The notes below the pieces were generated by a model. It was not told where the DNA came from. It did no database searches and saw only the letters and a list, made by a program, of their open reading frames with translations. This document shows, piece by piece, positions 34,635 through 42,118 of a stretch of 64,000 nucleotides of DNA. Numbering within the stretch: position 1 is the first letter of the stretch; the number at the start of each line of letters is the position of its first letter. The translations under genes were made by a program, and so were the position numbers. Origin of the DNA: Planctomycetota bacterium (GTDB lineage Bacteria > Planctomycetota > Uabimicrobiia > Uabimicrobiales > Uabimicrobiaceae); the NCBI GenBank assembly GCA_029260735.1, contig JAJDCR010000087.1, positions 62,001 to 126,000 on the forward strand, written 5' to 3'.

Positions 34635-34649
34635 GCTGAATGAGGACAC
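34635..34649. repeat. Solo MITE end (GCTGAATGAGGACAC)
   Basis: The 15 bp are identical to one end of the MITE-like copy B (20112-20126), including the run of A before it. No matching opposite end is found nearby. It ends 12 bp before the PIN gene start, so it looks like a truncated relic of the same element. Confidence 0.6.
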
Positions 34650-34661
34650 ACCATAGTAATT

Positions 34662-35150
34662 ATGGACTTTATTTTAGACTCAGATATTTTAATTAAGTAC
34701 ACTCAGATAAATGCTCTATTTTGTTTATCTAATAGTTTTTCACTCTTCACCACAAAAGAAGTGAAAGAGGAAGTTGTTCGCCAAGGCAAAAAAATAGATC
34801 CTCGTTCTTCTCAGAAAATAGAAAAAGCTTTTCTAGAACAAAGGATTATTATACGCAAAACTTCTCCCTATGTTGCTCTCCCGTCCTATGATTTAGGAAG
34901 AGGCGAGCTTTCTCTTTGGAAATTAGGGCGGGAAAATAAAAACGCTACTATTATAAGTGATGATAAAGAGTTTCTGGCCGAGCTTGAAAAAGATAAACTC
35001 TCATACTTAAACTCTGCTCAATTCATAGAACATTCCGTCCAAGAACAAAAAATGTCTACTTCTCAAGCATTGATTTATTTAGAAAAACTAGCCCCCTTAA
35101 CCTCTCCTCCGTTTATTGAGCGTGCTCGTGAAAAAATTCAGAAAATGTAG
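34662..35150 (+). CDS. PIN-domain-like protein
   Basis: A 162-residue protein with the acidic-residue pattern of PIN nucleases: Asp6 and Asp8 in FILDSDILIKY, Glu in TTKEVKEEVVRQG (about residues 31-43), a GRGELSLWKLG segment (about 79) and IISDDKEFL (about 97) with two Asp. PIN proteins are usually metal-dependent RNases, often toxins. No antitoxin gene is apparent: the gap upstream has no convincing small open frame, and the downstream gene is a kinase. The C-terminal helical extension (about 115-162) is longer than in typical VapC toxins. Assignment is by motif only. Confidence 0.6.
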   Translation: MDFILDSDILIKYTQINALFCLSNSFSLFTTKEVKEEVVRQGKKIDPRSSQKIEKAFLEQRIIIRKTSPYVALPSYDLGRGELSLWKLGRENKNATIISDDKEFLAELEKDKLSYLNSAQFIEHSVQEQKMSTSQALIYLEKLAPLTSPPFIERAREKIQKM

Positions 35151-35201
35151 AGACCCTTTGAGACGAATAATAGCTTGTTGTCAAATTAATGGGAGACCAG
35201 A

Positions 35202-37160
35202 ATGAGAAAAGTAGTACAATCATGCACAATTCTTTTTATATTGGTCTACCTCCTTGTGACAGCAGTGATATATAAGTCAACAGAAAATGCGGTCAAAGCC
35301 CATCTCGAACAGAGTTTGCCTCATGCCTTGCAATCCAGTATCGCCAACCTTGACCTGTGGAGTGAAGGACAAAAAGCTGTAGCCGTGAGTTGGGCATTAA
35401 ATCCCCAAATCCGCACTTGGGTCGAAACACTCGCTACACAGAAAGAAAACAGCTCTTCTAAGCAAGCCATACTTGATTCACCAGAGTTAGAAAAACTACG
35501 GAACTACTTAAGACCAGTTTGTCGCATATGCCACTATCAAGATTTTGTCATCGCTAATGAAAAAGGGATTAAGATTGCCACTCTTCATGATGGCCAAGTC
35601 GGAAAAACAGCTTCATATCCTATTCAAAAAGCTATGTTAGGGCAAACCATTCTCAGCCACAAATTCGTTAAAGAAAAAGAAAATACTCATTTTACAATGT
35701 GGATCACTACCCCTATCTATAGTAACTCTGGGGATCTCCTAGCTACCTTAAGTTTCACATTTCAGCCAGACTTTCGTAAAGTATTTCCTTTTGTAACTGC
35801 TCAGGATGAAAGAAAAATTTATATTTTTGACCAAGAAAGAGTTGTCTTGCCCCAAGATTCTGTAACAGCTAATTTAGTCGCCTTTCATCAGAATGCAAAA
35901 AACACCCAAACAAGTATTCACACAGAAAGCTACTCTGGTTACTCTGGTAACTCTGTTGTCGGGGCATGGACTTGGTTAGAGCAATATAATTTAGGAATTA
36001 CTGTTGAAGTAGACAAAAATAAAAGCTACCAAGTCCTAGATAAATTAGGACTAACTTTAATTTACTGTCTAGCTCTTCTCATATCTATAACAACAATCTT
36101 CTTTTTTATCATTCGTTATTTTTTAAAGAAAAATCTCTTCCGAAAAAATTACTTGCAAAGATCAAAAAAAGAAGAGAATACCGAAGTTGCAAAAGCTACC
36201 AGACTTACAGATTCATCTGAGTCTCCCGAAATTTCACTAAAGCATCTCTATAAACAAGACTATTATCAACAACTAGGGCAGTATACCCTAACGGAAAAAC
36301 TGGGAGAAGGAGGAATGGGGGAAGTTTACAAAGCAAACCATTCTATGCTACCTCGCCCCTGTGCTATTAAGTTCTTGCATTCTGAAAAAGCCAATGAGGA
36401 AAACACAACCCGTTTTGCTCGCGAAGTCCAAGCCATTAGTGTTTTAACGCATCCGAACACAGTCATTATTTATGACTATGGAAATACTCCCGAAGGTGTT
36501 TTCTACTATGCAATGGAGTATCTACCCGGTATTAATTTGCGCGAGCTTGTTCGAGAAAATGGGCCCCAAATAGAGTCTCGGGTTATTTTTATTCTCCAAC
36601 AAATCTGTTCTTCTGTTGCCGAAGCTCATCAAAATGGTCTAATCCATCGTGATATCAAGCCACATAATATCATGATTTGTGAGCGCGGAGGACAAATGTA
36701 TGACTTTGTCAAGGTACTAGATTTTGGACTGGCTAAACAAATCAATGGGAGTGAAATAGCTTTAACGGCAAAAGGTATGATTATTGGTACAGCTCACTAT
36801 TTTTCTCCTGAAGCAATCTCTGCTCCTGAAAACGTAGACAAGCGTAGTGATATATATTCTATGGGAGCCTTGGGCTATTACCTTTTGACAGGAAAACATG
36901 TTTTCAAAGGAAAGAACTCTCTTCAAATATGCCAAGCTCATATCAAAACTCCTCCGACTCCACCTTCTAAACGTATTAAAGAGCATATTTCAAAAGACTT
37001 AGAAGAAATAATTTTGGACTGTCTAGCGAAAGACCCCAAACTACGTCCGCAAAATGTAGAAGATCTCCGTGAAAGGTTAAGCCATTGTCAAAAAACAGGA
37101 GAATGGGGGCATTCACAAGCCAAGGAGTTTTGGAAAAAACAAGAGAATAAGTCTAAATAA
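35202..37160 (+). CDS. Receptor Ser/Thr kinase with extracytoplasmic sensor carrying a CxxCH motif
   Basis: A 652-residue membrane kinase. Transmembrane helix 1 lies at about residues 6-26. An extracytoplasmic Cache-like sensor (about 28-283) contains Cys107-Arg-Ile-Cys110-His111, a CxxCH heme c attachment motif, followed by DFVIANEKGIKIATLHDG and TTPIYSNSGDLLATLSF, which are Cache-type strands. Transmembrane helix 2 is at about 284-308. The cytoplasmic kinase (about 362-635) has LGEGGMGEVYKA, CAIKFL, HRDIKPHNIM (about 482), DFGLAKQ and HYFSPEAIS. Heme binding is inferred from the single motif. The gene is convergent with the thioesterase, only 3 bp away. Confidence 0.9.
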   Translation: MRKVVQSCTILFILVYLLVTAVIYKSTENAVKAHLEQSLPHALQSSIANLDLWSEGQKAVAVSWALNPQIRTWVETLATQKENSSSKQAILDSPELEKLRNYLRPVCRICHYQDFVIANEKGIKIATLHDGQVGKTASYPIQKAMLGQTILSHKFVKEKENTHFTMWITTPIYSNSGDLLATLSFTFQPDFRKVFPFVTAQDERKIYIFDQERVVLPQDSVTANLVAFHQNAKNTQTSIHTESYSGYSGNSVVGAWTWLEQYNLGITVEVDKNKSYQVLDKLGLTLIYCLALLISITTIFFFIIRYFLKKNLFRKNYLQRSKKEENTEVAKATRLTDSSESPEISLKHLYKQDYYQQLGQYTLTEKLGEGGMGEVYKANHSMLPRPCAIKFLHSEKANEENTTRFAREVQAISVLTHPNTVIIYDYGNTPEGVFYYAMEYLPGINLRELVRENGPQIESRVIFILQQICSSVAEAHQNGLIHRDIKPHNIMICERGGQMYDFVKVLDFGLAKQINGSEIALTAKGMIIGTAHYFSPEAISAPENVDKRSDIYSMGALGYYLLTGKHVFKGKNSLQICQAHIKTPPTPPSKRIKEHISKDLEEIILDCLAKDPKLRPQNVEDLRERLSHCQKTGEWGHSQAKEFWKKQENKSK

Positions 37161-37163
37161 GCT

Positions 37164-37616
37164 CTAAGCCACAATATAAGTACCTGTTCCTACTGCTATG
37201 AGCTTATTTTCATTGTTATGCAATTCCATTCGGGCAACTGTAACTCGGTTGCCCGAGCGAAGAATATAGCCTTTTGCCCGAAAATATTCCCCTGCTCCCG
37301 GACGTAAGTAATCCACTCGTAAATCAATAGTTCCTAGTTGGGCAAAACGTTTTTCTTTTTCTTCCCAGGGAATATCACCGGCATTTTCAAAAATCCCCAC
37401 TAAAGCAACGACTCCACCGACTACATCTAGAGCACTCGAAATAACACCTCCGTGAAGGGTTTTTCGCATGAAATTCCCCACCAGTTCATCGCGCATGAAA
37501 AACTCCATTTCGGCCTCTTCTTGAGAAATCGAAACCATCTTTAAACCAACTTGCTGATTAAAAGGGATTTGTTTAACAATAGAACAAACGGTTTCAAAAA
37601 GACGGTTATCACTCAT
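37164..37616 (-). CDS. Hotdog-fold thioesterase (PaaI-like)
   Basis: A 150-residue cytoplasmic protein. The core motif GGVISSALDVVGGVVALVG (about residues 56-74), with the catalytic acid and the glycine-rich turn, and the C-terminal RVDYLRPGAGEYFRAKGYI strand pair are typical of the PaaI/4HBT thioesterase superfamily, which cleaves acyl-CoA thioesters. Substrate is not evident. It is a monocistronic minus-strand gene. Confidence 0.8.
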   Translation of the reverse strand: MSDNRLFETVCSIVKQIPFNQQVGLKMVSISQEEAEMEFFMRDELVGNFMRKTLHGGVISSALDVVGGVVALVGIFENAGDIPWEEKEKRFAQLGTIDLRVDYLRPGAGEYFRAKGYILRSGNRVTVARMELHNNENKLIAVGTGTYIVA

Positions 37617-37740
37617 AACATCTCCAAAACGATAACATTAACGATGTTTACGTTAACCCGAAAGCCAAAACTTTAAGGATCAGAAAAACAGGAGAGGTTA
37701 TCGTCAACCAGACAAAGAGTCGTAACATAAACACTCAGAC

Positions 37741-38463
37741 TCACAGCTTAAACTGTTTACGAAAAACTCCGAGTCCTAAAAAAGTCAGAGCAAGTAGAGA
37801 GAATGTGGAGGCTTCAGGAATAGAAAGTCCATTATCCATTAAAAAGGCAACTTCTGTTTGAGAGAGAGTATTATCAAAAAGGTATACCTCGTCCATAAGA
37901 CCATCGAACATACAACAAGTGTCATTGTTGATAAATCGACCGAACTGTAGTTCTGAGTTCATAACAGGATTAGCAGAAGTATTGTCCACGATAGAACTCG
38001 CTTCGACACCATTAACATAGACTTTTACCGTACTACCTTCTCGGGTCAAAGCAACGTGTTGCCAAGCGTTTACCTCTAAAGGATCTGTTAGATCCCGACG
38101 ATCGGTTCCCCCTAGTTGCCACTCAAGTTGCATATCAGGAGCAATCCAATAGAAAACTCCCGAAGATGCCTCAGGACTAAATAGATTAGAAGCTCCCGCT
38201 CTGGGATTGACCCAAGCCGCATAAGTAAAGTTTGCTAAACCAGAAAGAGGATTTCCAGGCAATCGAACAAAATCATCCACTCCATCTAAGTCAAACGCTT
38301 GTCCAAATTTTCCTTCTCCAAATGAGTTTCCGTTAACAATAGTGGCATCATTGTTTCCGACACTATCATCCGTATTACCGTCTGCATGCCAAGCTCCTAT
38401 CGGAGCAGCCATAGAGACAGAAACTAAAAAAAACAAACTAATAACATTAATCCACAGTTTCAT
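37741..38463 (-). CDS. LamG/concanavalin-like PEP-CTERM secreted protein
   Basis: A 240-residue exported protein. ATG 38463 is chosen because AAAGGAG lies 8 nt upstream and the product starts MKLWINVI, giving a signal peptide to about residue 20 (SMA-A). A LamG-type jelly-roll body follows: FDLDGVDDFVRLPG, LANFTYAAWVN, WQHVALTREGSTVKVYVNG and FDGLMDEVYLFDNTLSQTEV, the classic pattern that binds glycans or other ligands. The C terminus is IPEAST, a hydrophobic helix and RKQF, a slightly degenerate exosortase signal (A in place of P). Divergent from the PEP-CTERM gene at 38687. Confidence 0.88.
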   Translation of the reverse strand: MKLWINVISLFFLVSVSMAAPIGAWHADGNTDDSVGNNDATIVNGNSFGEGKFGQAFDLDGVDDFVRLPGNPLSGLANFTYAAWVNPRAGASNLFSPEASSGVFYWIAPDMQLEWQLGGTDRRDLTDPLEVNAWQHVALTREGSTVKVYVNGVEASSIVDNTSANPVMNSELQFGRFINNDTCCMFDGLMDEVYLFDNTLSQTEVAFLMDNGLSIPEASTFSLLALTFLGLGVFRKQFKL

Positions 38464-38686
38464 ACTCAACTCCTTTTGCCCCAAATTTGTTTATTTATGA
38501 AATTCATCTACTTCATGATACTAGAAATATTTTAAATTTTCAAAAATAATATCAGACTTATTTTTAGTGAGTATGAGAACAGAAATCATTCACGAGAAAA
38601 ACTTTGCTTTGTTTTTTTTCTATTTTAACGATATAATAAAGCGTAAACAAAAATCTATAACTTCGTAAAAATGAGGATTTGCTGAA

Positions 38687-39337
38687 ATGTTTCATCACTA
38701 TGGACAAAAAACGACTCTTTCCTTGCTTTTTCTATTTTTTCTCTCTACGCTCCAAGCAACGGTAATTTCTCCTCTTGCTATTTTGAGTAATAGCGTGGGA
38801 GAATTTTCTCCGACAGGAGCGTTTGCGGCAGCAAGAATAATCGATGGCTCTGGTTTGCCTGTCAATTTTGACGAAAACTCTATTCATGCCACGGGAGGAG
38901 AATTTGCTTGGTCTTCTCCTTCGGGATCGACAACCGGAACTATGCGCTTTGATCTGGGAGCTTCTTTTGATTTAAAATCTTTTGTCTTGTGGAATAATAC
39001 GGGAGGAGCAGGAGGAGATACCGAAGGAGTCCAAAATTTTCAGCTAAGTTTTTTAGATGAAAATGAAAATCTTTTACAAACAAGTTCTGTTCTTACTGCT
39101 ACCGACGATATTTCCATTCCCCAAAGCTTTCTTTTTTCTACAGTTAACGATGTTCGTTTAGTCGATTTTGAAATCCTCTCTAACCACGGACACCCTTCTT
39201 TTGTAGGCGTTCAAGAGGTTGCGTTCACAACCGCTGTCCCAGAACCCAGCACTATAGTGCTCAGCTTATTGTCCTTTCTTTTTTTGATCAGAATTCGAAA
39301 TAATCAGCAAAGAGAGTTTAGTCTTTTTTTCAGCTAA
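38687..39337 (+). CDS. Discoidin-like PEP-CTERM secreted protein
   Basis: A 216-residue exported protein. A signal peptide covers about residues 1-24 (hydrophobic core LLFLFFLSTLQA). The body looks like a galactose-binding (F5/8 type C) sandwich: ARIIDGSGLPVNFDE, then TMRFDLGASFDLKSFVLWNN, and VRLVDFEILSNHG with VGVQEVAF. The C terminus has VPEPST, a hydrophobic helix and RIR, then an unusual 12-residue polar extension (NNQQREFSLFFS). A sugar-binding surface role is inferred from the fold pattern. Confidence 0.85.
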   Translation: MFHHYGQKTTLSLLFLFFLSTLQATVISPLAILSNSVGEFSPTGAFAAARIIDGSGLPVNFDENSIHATGGEFAWSSPSGSTTGTMRFDLGASFDLKSFVLWNNTGGAGGDTEGVQNFQLSFLDENENLLQTSSVLTATDDISIPQSFLFSTVNDVRLVDFEILSNHGHPSFVGVQEVAFTTAVPEPSTIVLSLLSFLFLIRIRNNQQREFSLFFS

Positions 39338-39342
39338 TGTAA

Positions 39343-39586
39343 TCATTGCCAGTTACTAGAAGACCAAATCTTTATTGTTTTATCTTCACTAGCAAAAAAA
39401 ATTGGTTTCCCATTTCCCTCTCCCAAAAAAACATTTTTTTTCTTCTTGAGAGAGAATAAGCTTACCATCTGAACTAAAAATACTTTCACCTTCCCCTGAG
39501 TCCTCTAAATTTTCGAATTTCTTTTGTTTTTTTGCATCATAAAGAGCGAAGAAACCTTCCCAGCCAAATATCAAAACTTGTTTACA
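39343..39586 (-). pseudogene. WD40-repeat gene remnant (frameshifted)
   Basis: On the minus strand one frame reads FGWEGFFALYDAKKQKKFEN followed by IFSSDGKLILS, and a second frame reads NGKPIFFASEDKTIKIWSS before a TGA at 39343-39345. Joined across a one-base frameshift near the poly-A/T run 39394-39401, these form a WD40-like blade ending in KTIKIW. Nothing intact continues upstream. It is a decayed fragment or possibly a sequencing error. Confidence 0.5.
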
Positions 39587-39745
39587 GAAGTTTCTCCCAT
39601 TTCAAATAGTCTAACAATGCTAGTGCTCTAGTTTTGCCATGACCATGATTTCTTGATAAAAGGAGAAATAATTTATGAAGCCCGTTTTTTTCTTTAAAAA
39701 CACCATTCGAATAAGCCTACTATAATTTACTTCAGAGAAGCTAAT

Positions 39746-39862
39746 ATGACTAAAGAGCTAAATAATTTCATCCATCGATTAATAGAGCAACAAGTAAAGA
39801 AAACTCCCTATGCACCTGCTTTGACTTATGAAGATAAAGAACTCTCTTATCAAGAAAAGTAG
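39746..39862 (+). pseudogene. Truncated start of an NRPS-type adenylation domain
   Basis: ATG 39746 opens 38 codons ending in TAG. The product contains FIHRLIEQQVKKTPYAPAL and then YEDKELSYQE, which match the conserved first strands of NRPS adenylation/AMP-binding domains (pattern: EQV..TP.A.AL...D..L(S/T)Y.EL). The frame ends where a full domain would continue for about 500 residues. The sequence after the stop does not continue it. It is a gene-start relic left by deletion, or the beginning of a lost cluster. Confidence 0.55.
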
Positions 39863-39904
39863 GGAAAGAAAATATTTTAGAAAGAAGATCCTAAGGAAAA
39901 GGCT

Positions 39905-40885
39905 TTATAATATCTTTACAGAAGCACATTCCTCTTTCTCCTTTTGCTCCACAGCTTTTTTCTGGACACAATCTAACTCCCAACCAACAGCATAACCAGG
40001 CTTCATCGCTTCCCATTTAGCTAGTCGAGAAGATACTTCCGCTTGCCTATCTGCCCACACAGCTAATTCTTTAGCCTTTAGTTGATGAGCCGCGATAGCA
40101 CATTGCCAAAAGGAGGCTGCTGACAAGTTAAGGAGATGAATAAGTATTTTAGATCGGTGTAGCTCATCCACTATTTGCTTTTTAGATTTATTTTTCAGAG
40201 AAGTGCCCGTAATTTTTTGATGGATGACCACAGGCCACGCTTTATTTCTTTTTAGATCATCTACCCAATCGACAACATCACTTCGGTACTGTAAGCCTAA
40301 AGCTGCTCCGGCCACTGCATCTTCGACACACTGAAAGACATCTTTCTTATCTTTGAGTTTGGCAATAACAGAAAGGCAAGCCGAAAAAGCAAAGGCTTGT
40401 TTCTGACGAGAGATTATTTGATAGCTCTCTAAACGGCAACTCCCTAAATGAAAAAAGCGGTTTGTCTCCATTTGAGCAACTAGAGCTTCTTGGGTTGCCC
40501 ACAAATAGTTATGACAAAAGCCGGATTGCGGAGTTATCTCTGCAAGAGCATCATCACGAGTCTTTAGAACATATTGGACTACGGCTTTGGCCTCTTCTGG
40601 CAAGATTACTTCTTGATCTGTTGCAAAAGTTCCAATAATCGAAAAGAAATATGCTTTGCTAGCCTCTTTTACCATTTCTTGCGGAAAAGAGTTATCTTCA
40701 AATAAAAACATAGGAAAGGCAAGCACCGCAGGATGATAGAAAATGGCACTCCAAGGGACTTGGTGATGAGTTGTAAGACCTAATAAAAAAGGGAGGTCAT
40801 CAGCAATCGCCTGAATCTGCTGAGGAAGTCCTTGAACAAAAGAGGCATAGATATTATCAATATTGATTTGTACATTTTCTTTCAT
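39905..40885 (-). CDS. Unknown all-helical protein, possibly class I terpenoid synthase-like
   Basis: A 326-residue cytoplasmic protein, helical throughout. LGLQYRSDVVDWVDDLKRNK at about residues 194-213 is like the second Asp-rich motif of class I isoprenoid/squalene synthase-fold enzymes (a GxxxQxxxD...D..D pattern). A clear first DDxxD motif is not seen; TRDDALAEI near 109 is a weak candidate. The family is therefore not certain. No signal peptide. The neighbouring adenylation-domain remnant at 39746 hints that a specialised-metabolite cluster once stood here. Alternative: an unrelated helical protein. Confidence 0.5.
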   Translation of the reverse strand: MKENVQINIDNIYASFVQGLPQQIQAIADDLPFLLGLTTHHQVPWSAIFYHPAVLAFPMFLFEDNSFPQEMVKEASKAYFFSIIGTFATDQEVILPEEAKAVVQYVLKTRDDALAEITPQSGFCHNYLWATQEALVAQMETNRFFHLGSCRLESYQIISRQKQAFAFSACLSVIAKLKDKKDVFQCVEDAVAGAALGLQYRSDVVDWVDDLKRNKAWPVVIHQKITGTSLKNKSKKQIVDELHRSKILIHLLNLSAASFWQCAIAAHQLKAKELAVWADRQAEVSSRLAKWEAMKPGYAVGWELDCVQKKAVEQKEKEECASVKIL

Positions 40886-41249
40886 ATTGGCACCCTAAGT
40901 AAAAGATTAGCGGTATTAATCACTCTCCTTTCTATAAGCAAAGAGAATTCCAAACGGGTACTTTGTCGAAAAAAATCAACAAAAGAGAGAAGAAAACATC
41001 TCCAGAGGCTTGAAAAAAAGTAACACAGAGAATATATATTTTTTGCCAACTTTAGAAAAATTTCTTTAATAAAAAAAATAAAAACAGCAGGTATTTGCCG
41101 AAAAAAAAGAAAACTATTTACATTCATCGGCAAGACATCGTTTTGTAAGAAAATATAAAAAAATCTACCTTTTTAAGTGCAGAGTGTGTATAATAAAAAC
41201 ATACCAATCTTTTCTAAAAAAATAAGTCTATTAACTAGGAAAAATAAAG
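40886..41249. other. AT-rich intergenic region with one candidate -10 element
   Basis: This 364 bp divergent gap contains TATAAT at 41189-41194, about 55 bp before the LamG gene start, with no good -35. Poly-A and poly-T tracts are frequent. A minus-strand open frame of 83 codons (40882-41133) has biased, low-complexity hydrophobic composition and no ribosome-binding site, and is not called. Confidence 0.35.
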
Positions 41250-42083
41250 ATGCGAATATTCACTCTTTCACTGCTAGCAGCTATATTTTTAGCATTCCTT
41301 TCCCCTGCTACTGCAATTAGCTATTCAGAAACAGTTTTAGAGAATAATCCCGTTGTTTATTGGCGTTTAGGTGAAAGCCTAGGAACAACAACTGCAGTGG
41401 ATAGTGGTTCTAGCGGCACAGACGCGACCTATGTGGGATCTCCTCAACTGGGATTTCCAGGGGCTTTACCAGGAGATGCTGATACCGCTATAAAAATAAC
41501 AGATGCGAGTACTCATGTCACCGCTCCTGGCTTCACTTTAGGAACGGAATATTCGGCATCAGTGTGGATCAATTCCAACAGTTTTGCCGACCATTCGCGG
41601 CATTATATTTTTGATATGCGCAATGGTGGAGGGGCGTGGTTTTTTATTGATAGAACAGCGAATAGTTCTGTTGGAGAAATCAATGTTAGAGGAGCCAGTG
41701 TTGGAGGAGATAGTCTTTTTTTCCCAACCGCGACTCTTGCCGACGGAGAGTGGCATCATCTAGCATTCACAACAAGTGTGTCTGTTGGAACGATCCTTTA
41801 CTTAGATGGGGCGCAAATCGCTAGCTCAGGTAGTCTTGCTGCCACAGGTTTTAGTGCTGGTGGAAGAATCGGTGGCTTTATTGGGTCAGGCCCTTCTGAT
41901 GCTGATCATTGGTTTGATGGTGCCCTTGACGAGTTAGCGATGTATAACACCGCTCTTTCCGCAGAGCAAGTGCTTGCCCAATTCAACTCAGCCCCCAATT
42001 CTACTGGAGTAATTCCAGAGCCTACATCAATAGCACTATTGATTTTGGGATTTGTGTTTTGCAATTTAAAATCTCGCCACTAA
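41250..42083 (+). CDS. LamG/concanavalin-like PEP-CTERM secreted protein
   Basis: A 277-residue exported protein. Signal peptide about residues 1-23 (ends PATA). LamG-type body: YSETVLENNPVVYWRLGE (a typical start for this family), YSASVWINSN, DGEWHHLAFTTS and ALDELAMYNTALSAEQVLAQ. The C terminus is IPEPTS, a hydrophobic helix and KSRH, an exosortase signal. It is the closest relative in this window of the protein at 37741. Probably surface-exposed and glycan-binding. It ends at a bidirectional terminator. Confidence 0.88.
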   Translation: MRIFTLSLLAAIFLAFLSPATAISYSETVLENNPVVYWRLGESLGTTTAVDSGSSGTDATYVGSPQLGFPGALPGDADTAIKITDASTHVTAPGFTLGTEYSASVWINSNSFADHSRHYIFDMRNGGGAWFFIDRTANSSVGEINVRGASVGGDSLFFPTATLADGEWHHLAFTTSVSVGTILYLDGAQIASSGSLAATGFSAGGRIGGFIGSGPSDADHWFDGALDELAMYNTALSAEQVLAQFNSAPNSTGVIPEPTSIALLILGFVFCNLKSRH

Positions 42084-42113
42084 TAGTTTCCCACTGGAGT
42101 GGGGAAATTATTA
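42081..42113. terminator. Bidirectional stem-loop terminator
   Basis: TAATAGTTTCCCACT and AGTGGGGAAATTATTA pair with one bulge and a GG loop between the convergent PEP-CTERM and histidine kinase genes. The flanking runs are A/T-rich but lack a long T tract. Confidence 0.55.
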
Positions 42114-42118
42114 GTGCG

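Noticed and set aside
34381..34661. tRNA or small structured RNA after comF
   Set aside because: The palindrome is REP-like; no cloverleaf, anticodon arm or TTCGA loop could be built. No tRNA was found in any other gap either.
40882..41133. 83-codon minus-strand hydrophobic open frame
   Set aside because: Low-complexity Phe/Leu-rich reading of an AT-rich gap, no ribosome-binding site, overlapping a likely promoter region.
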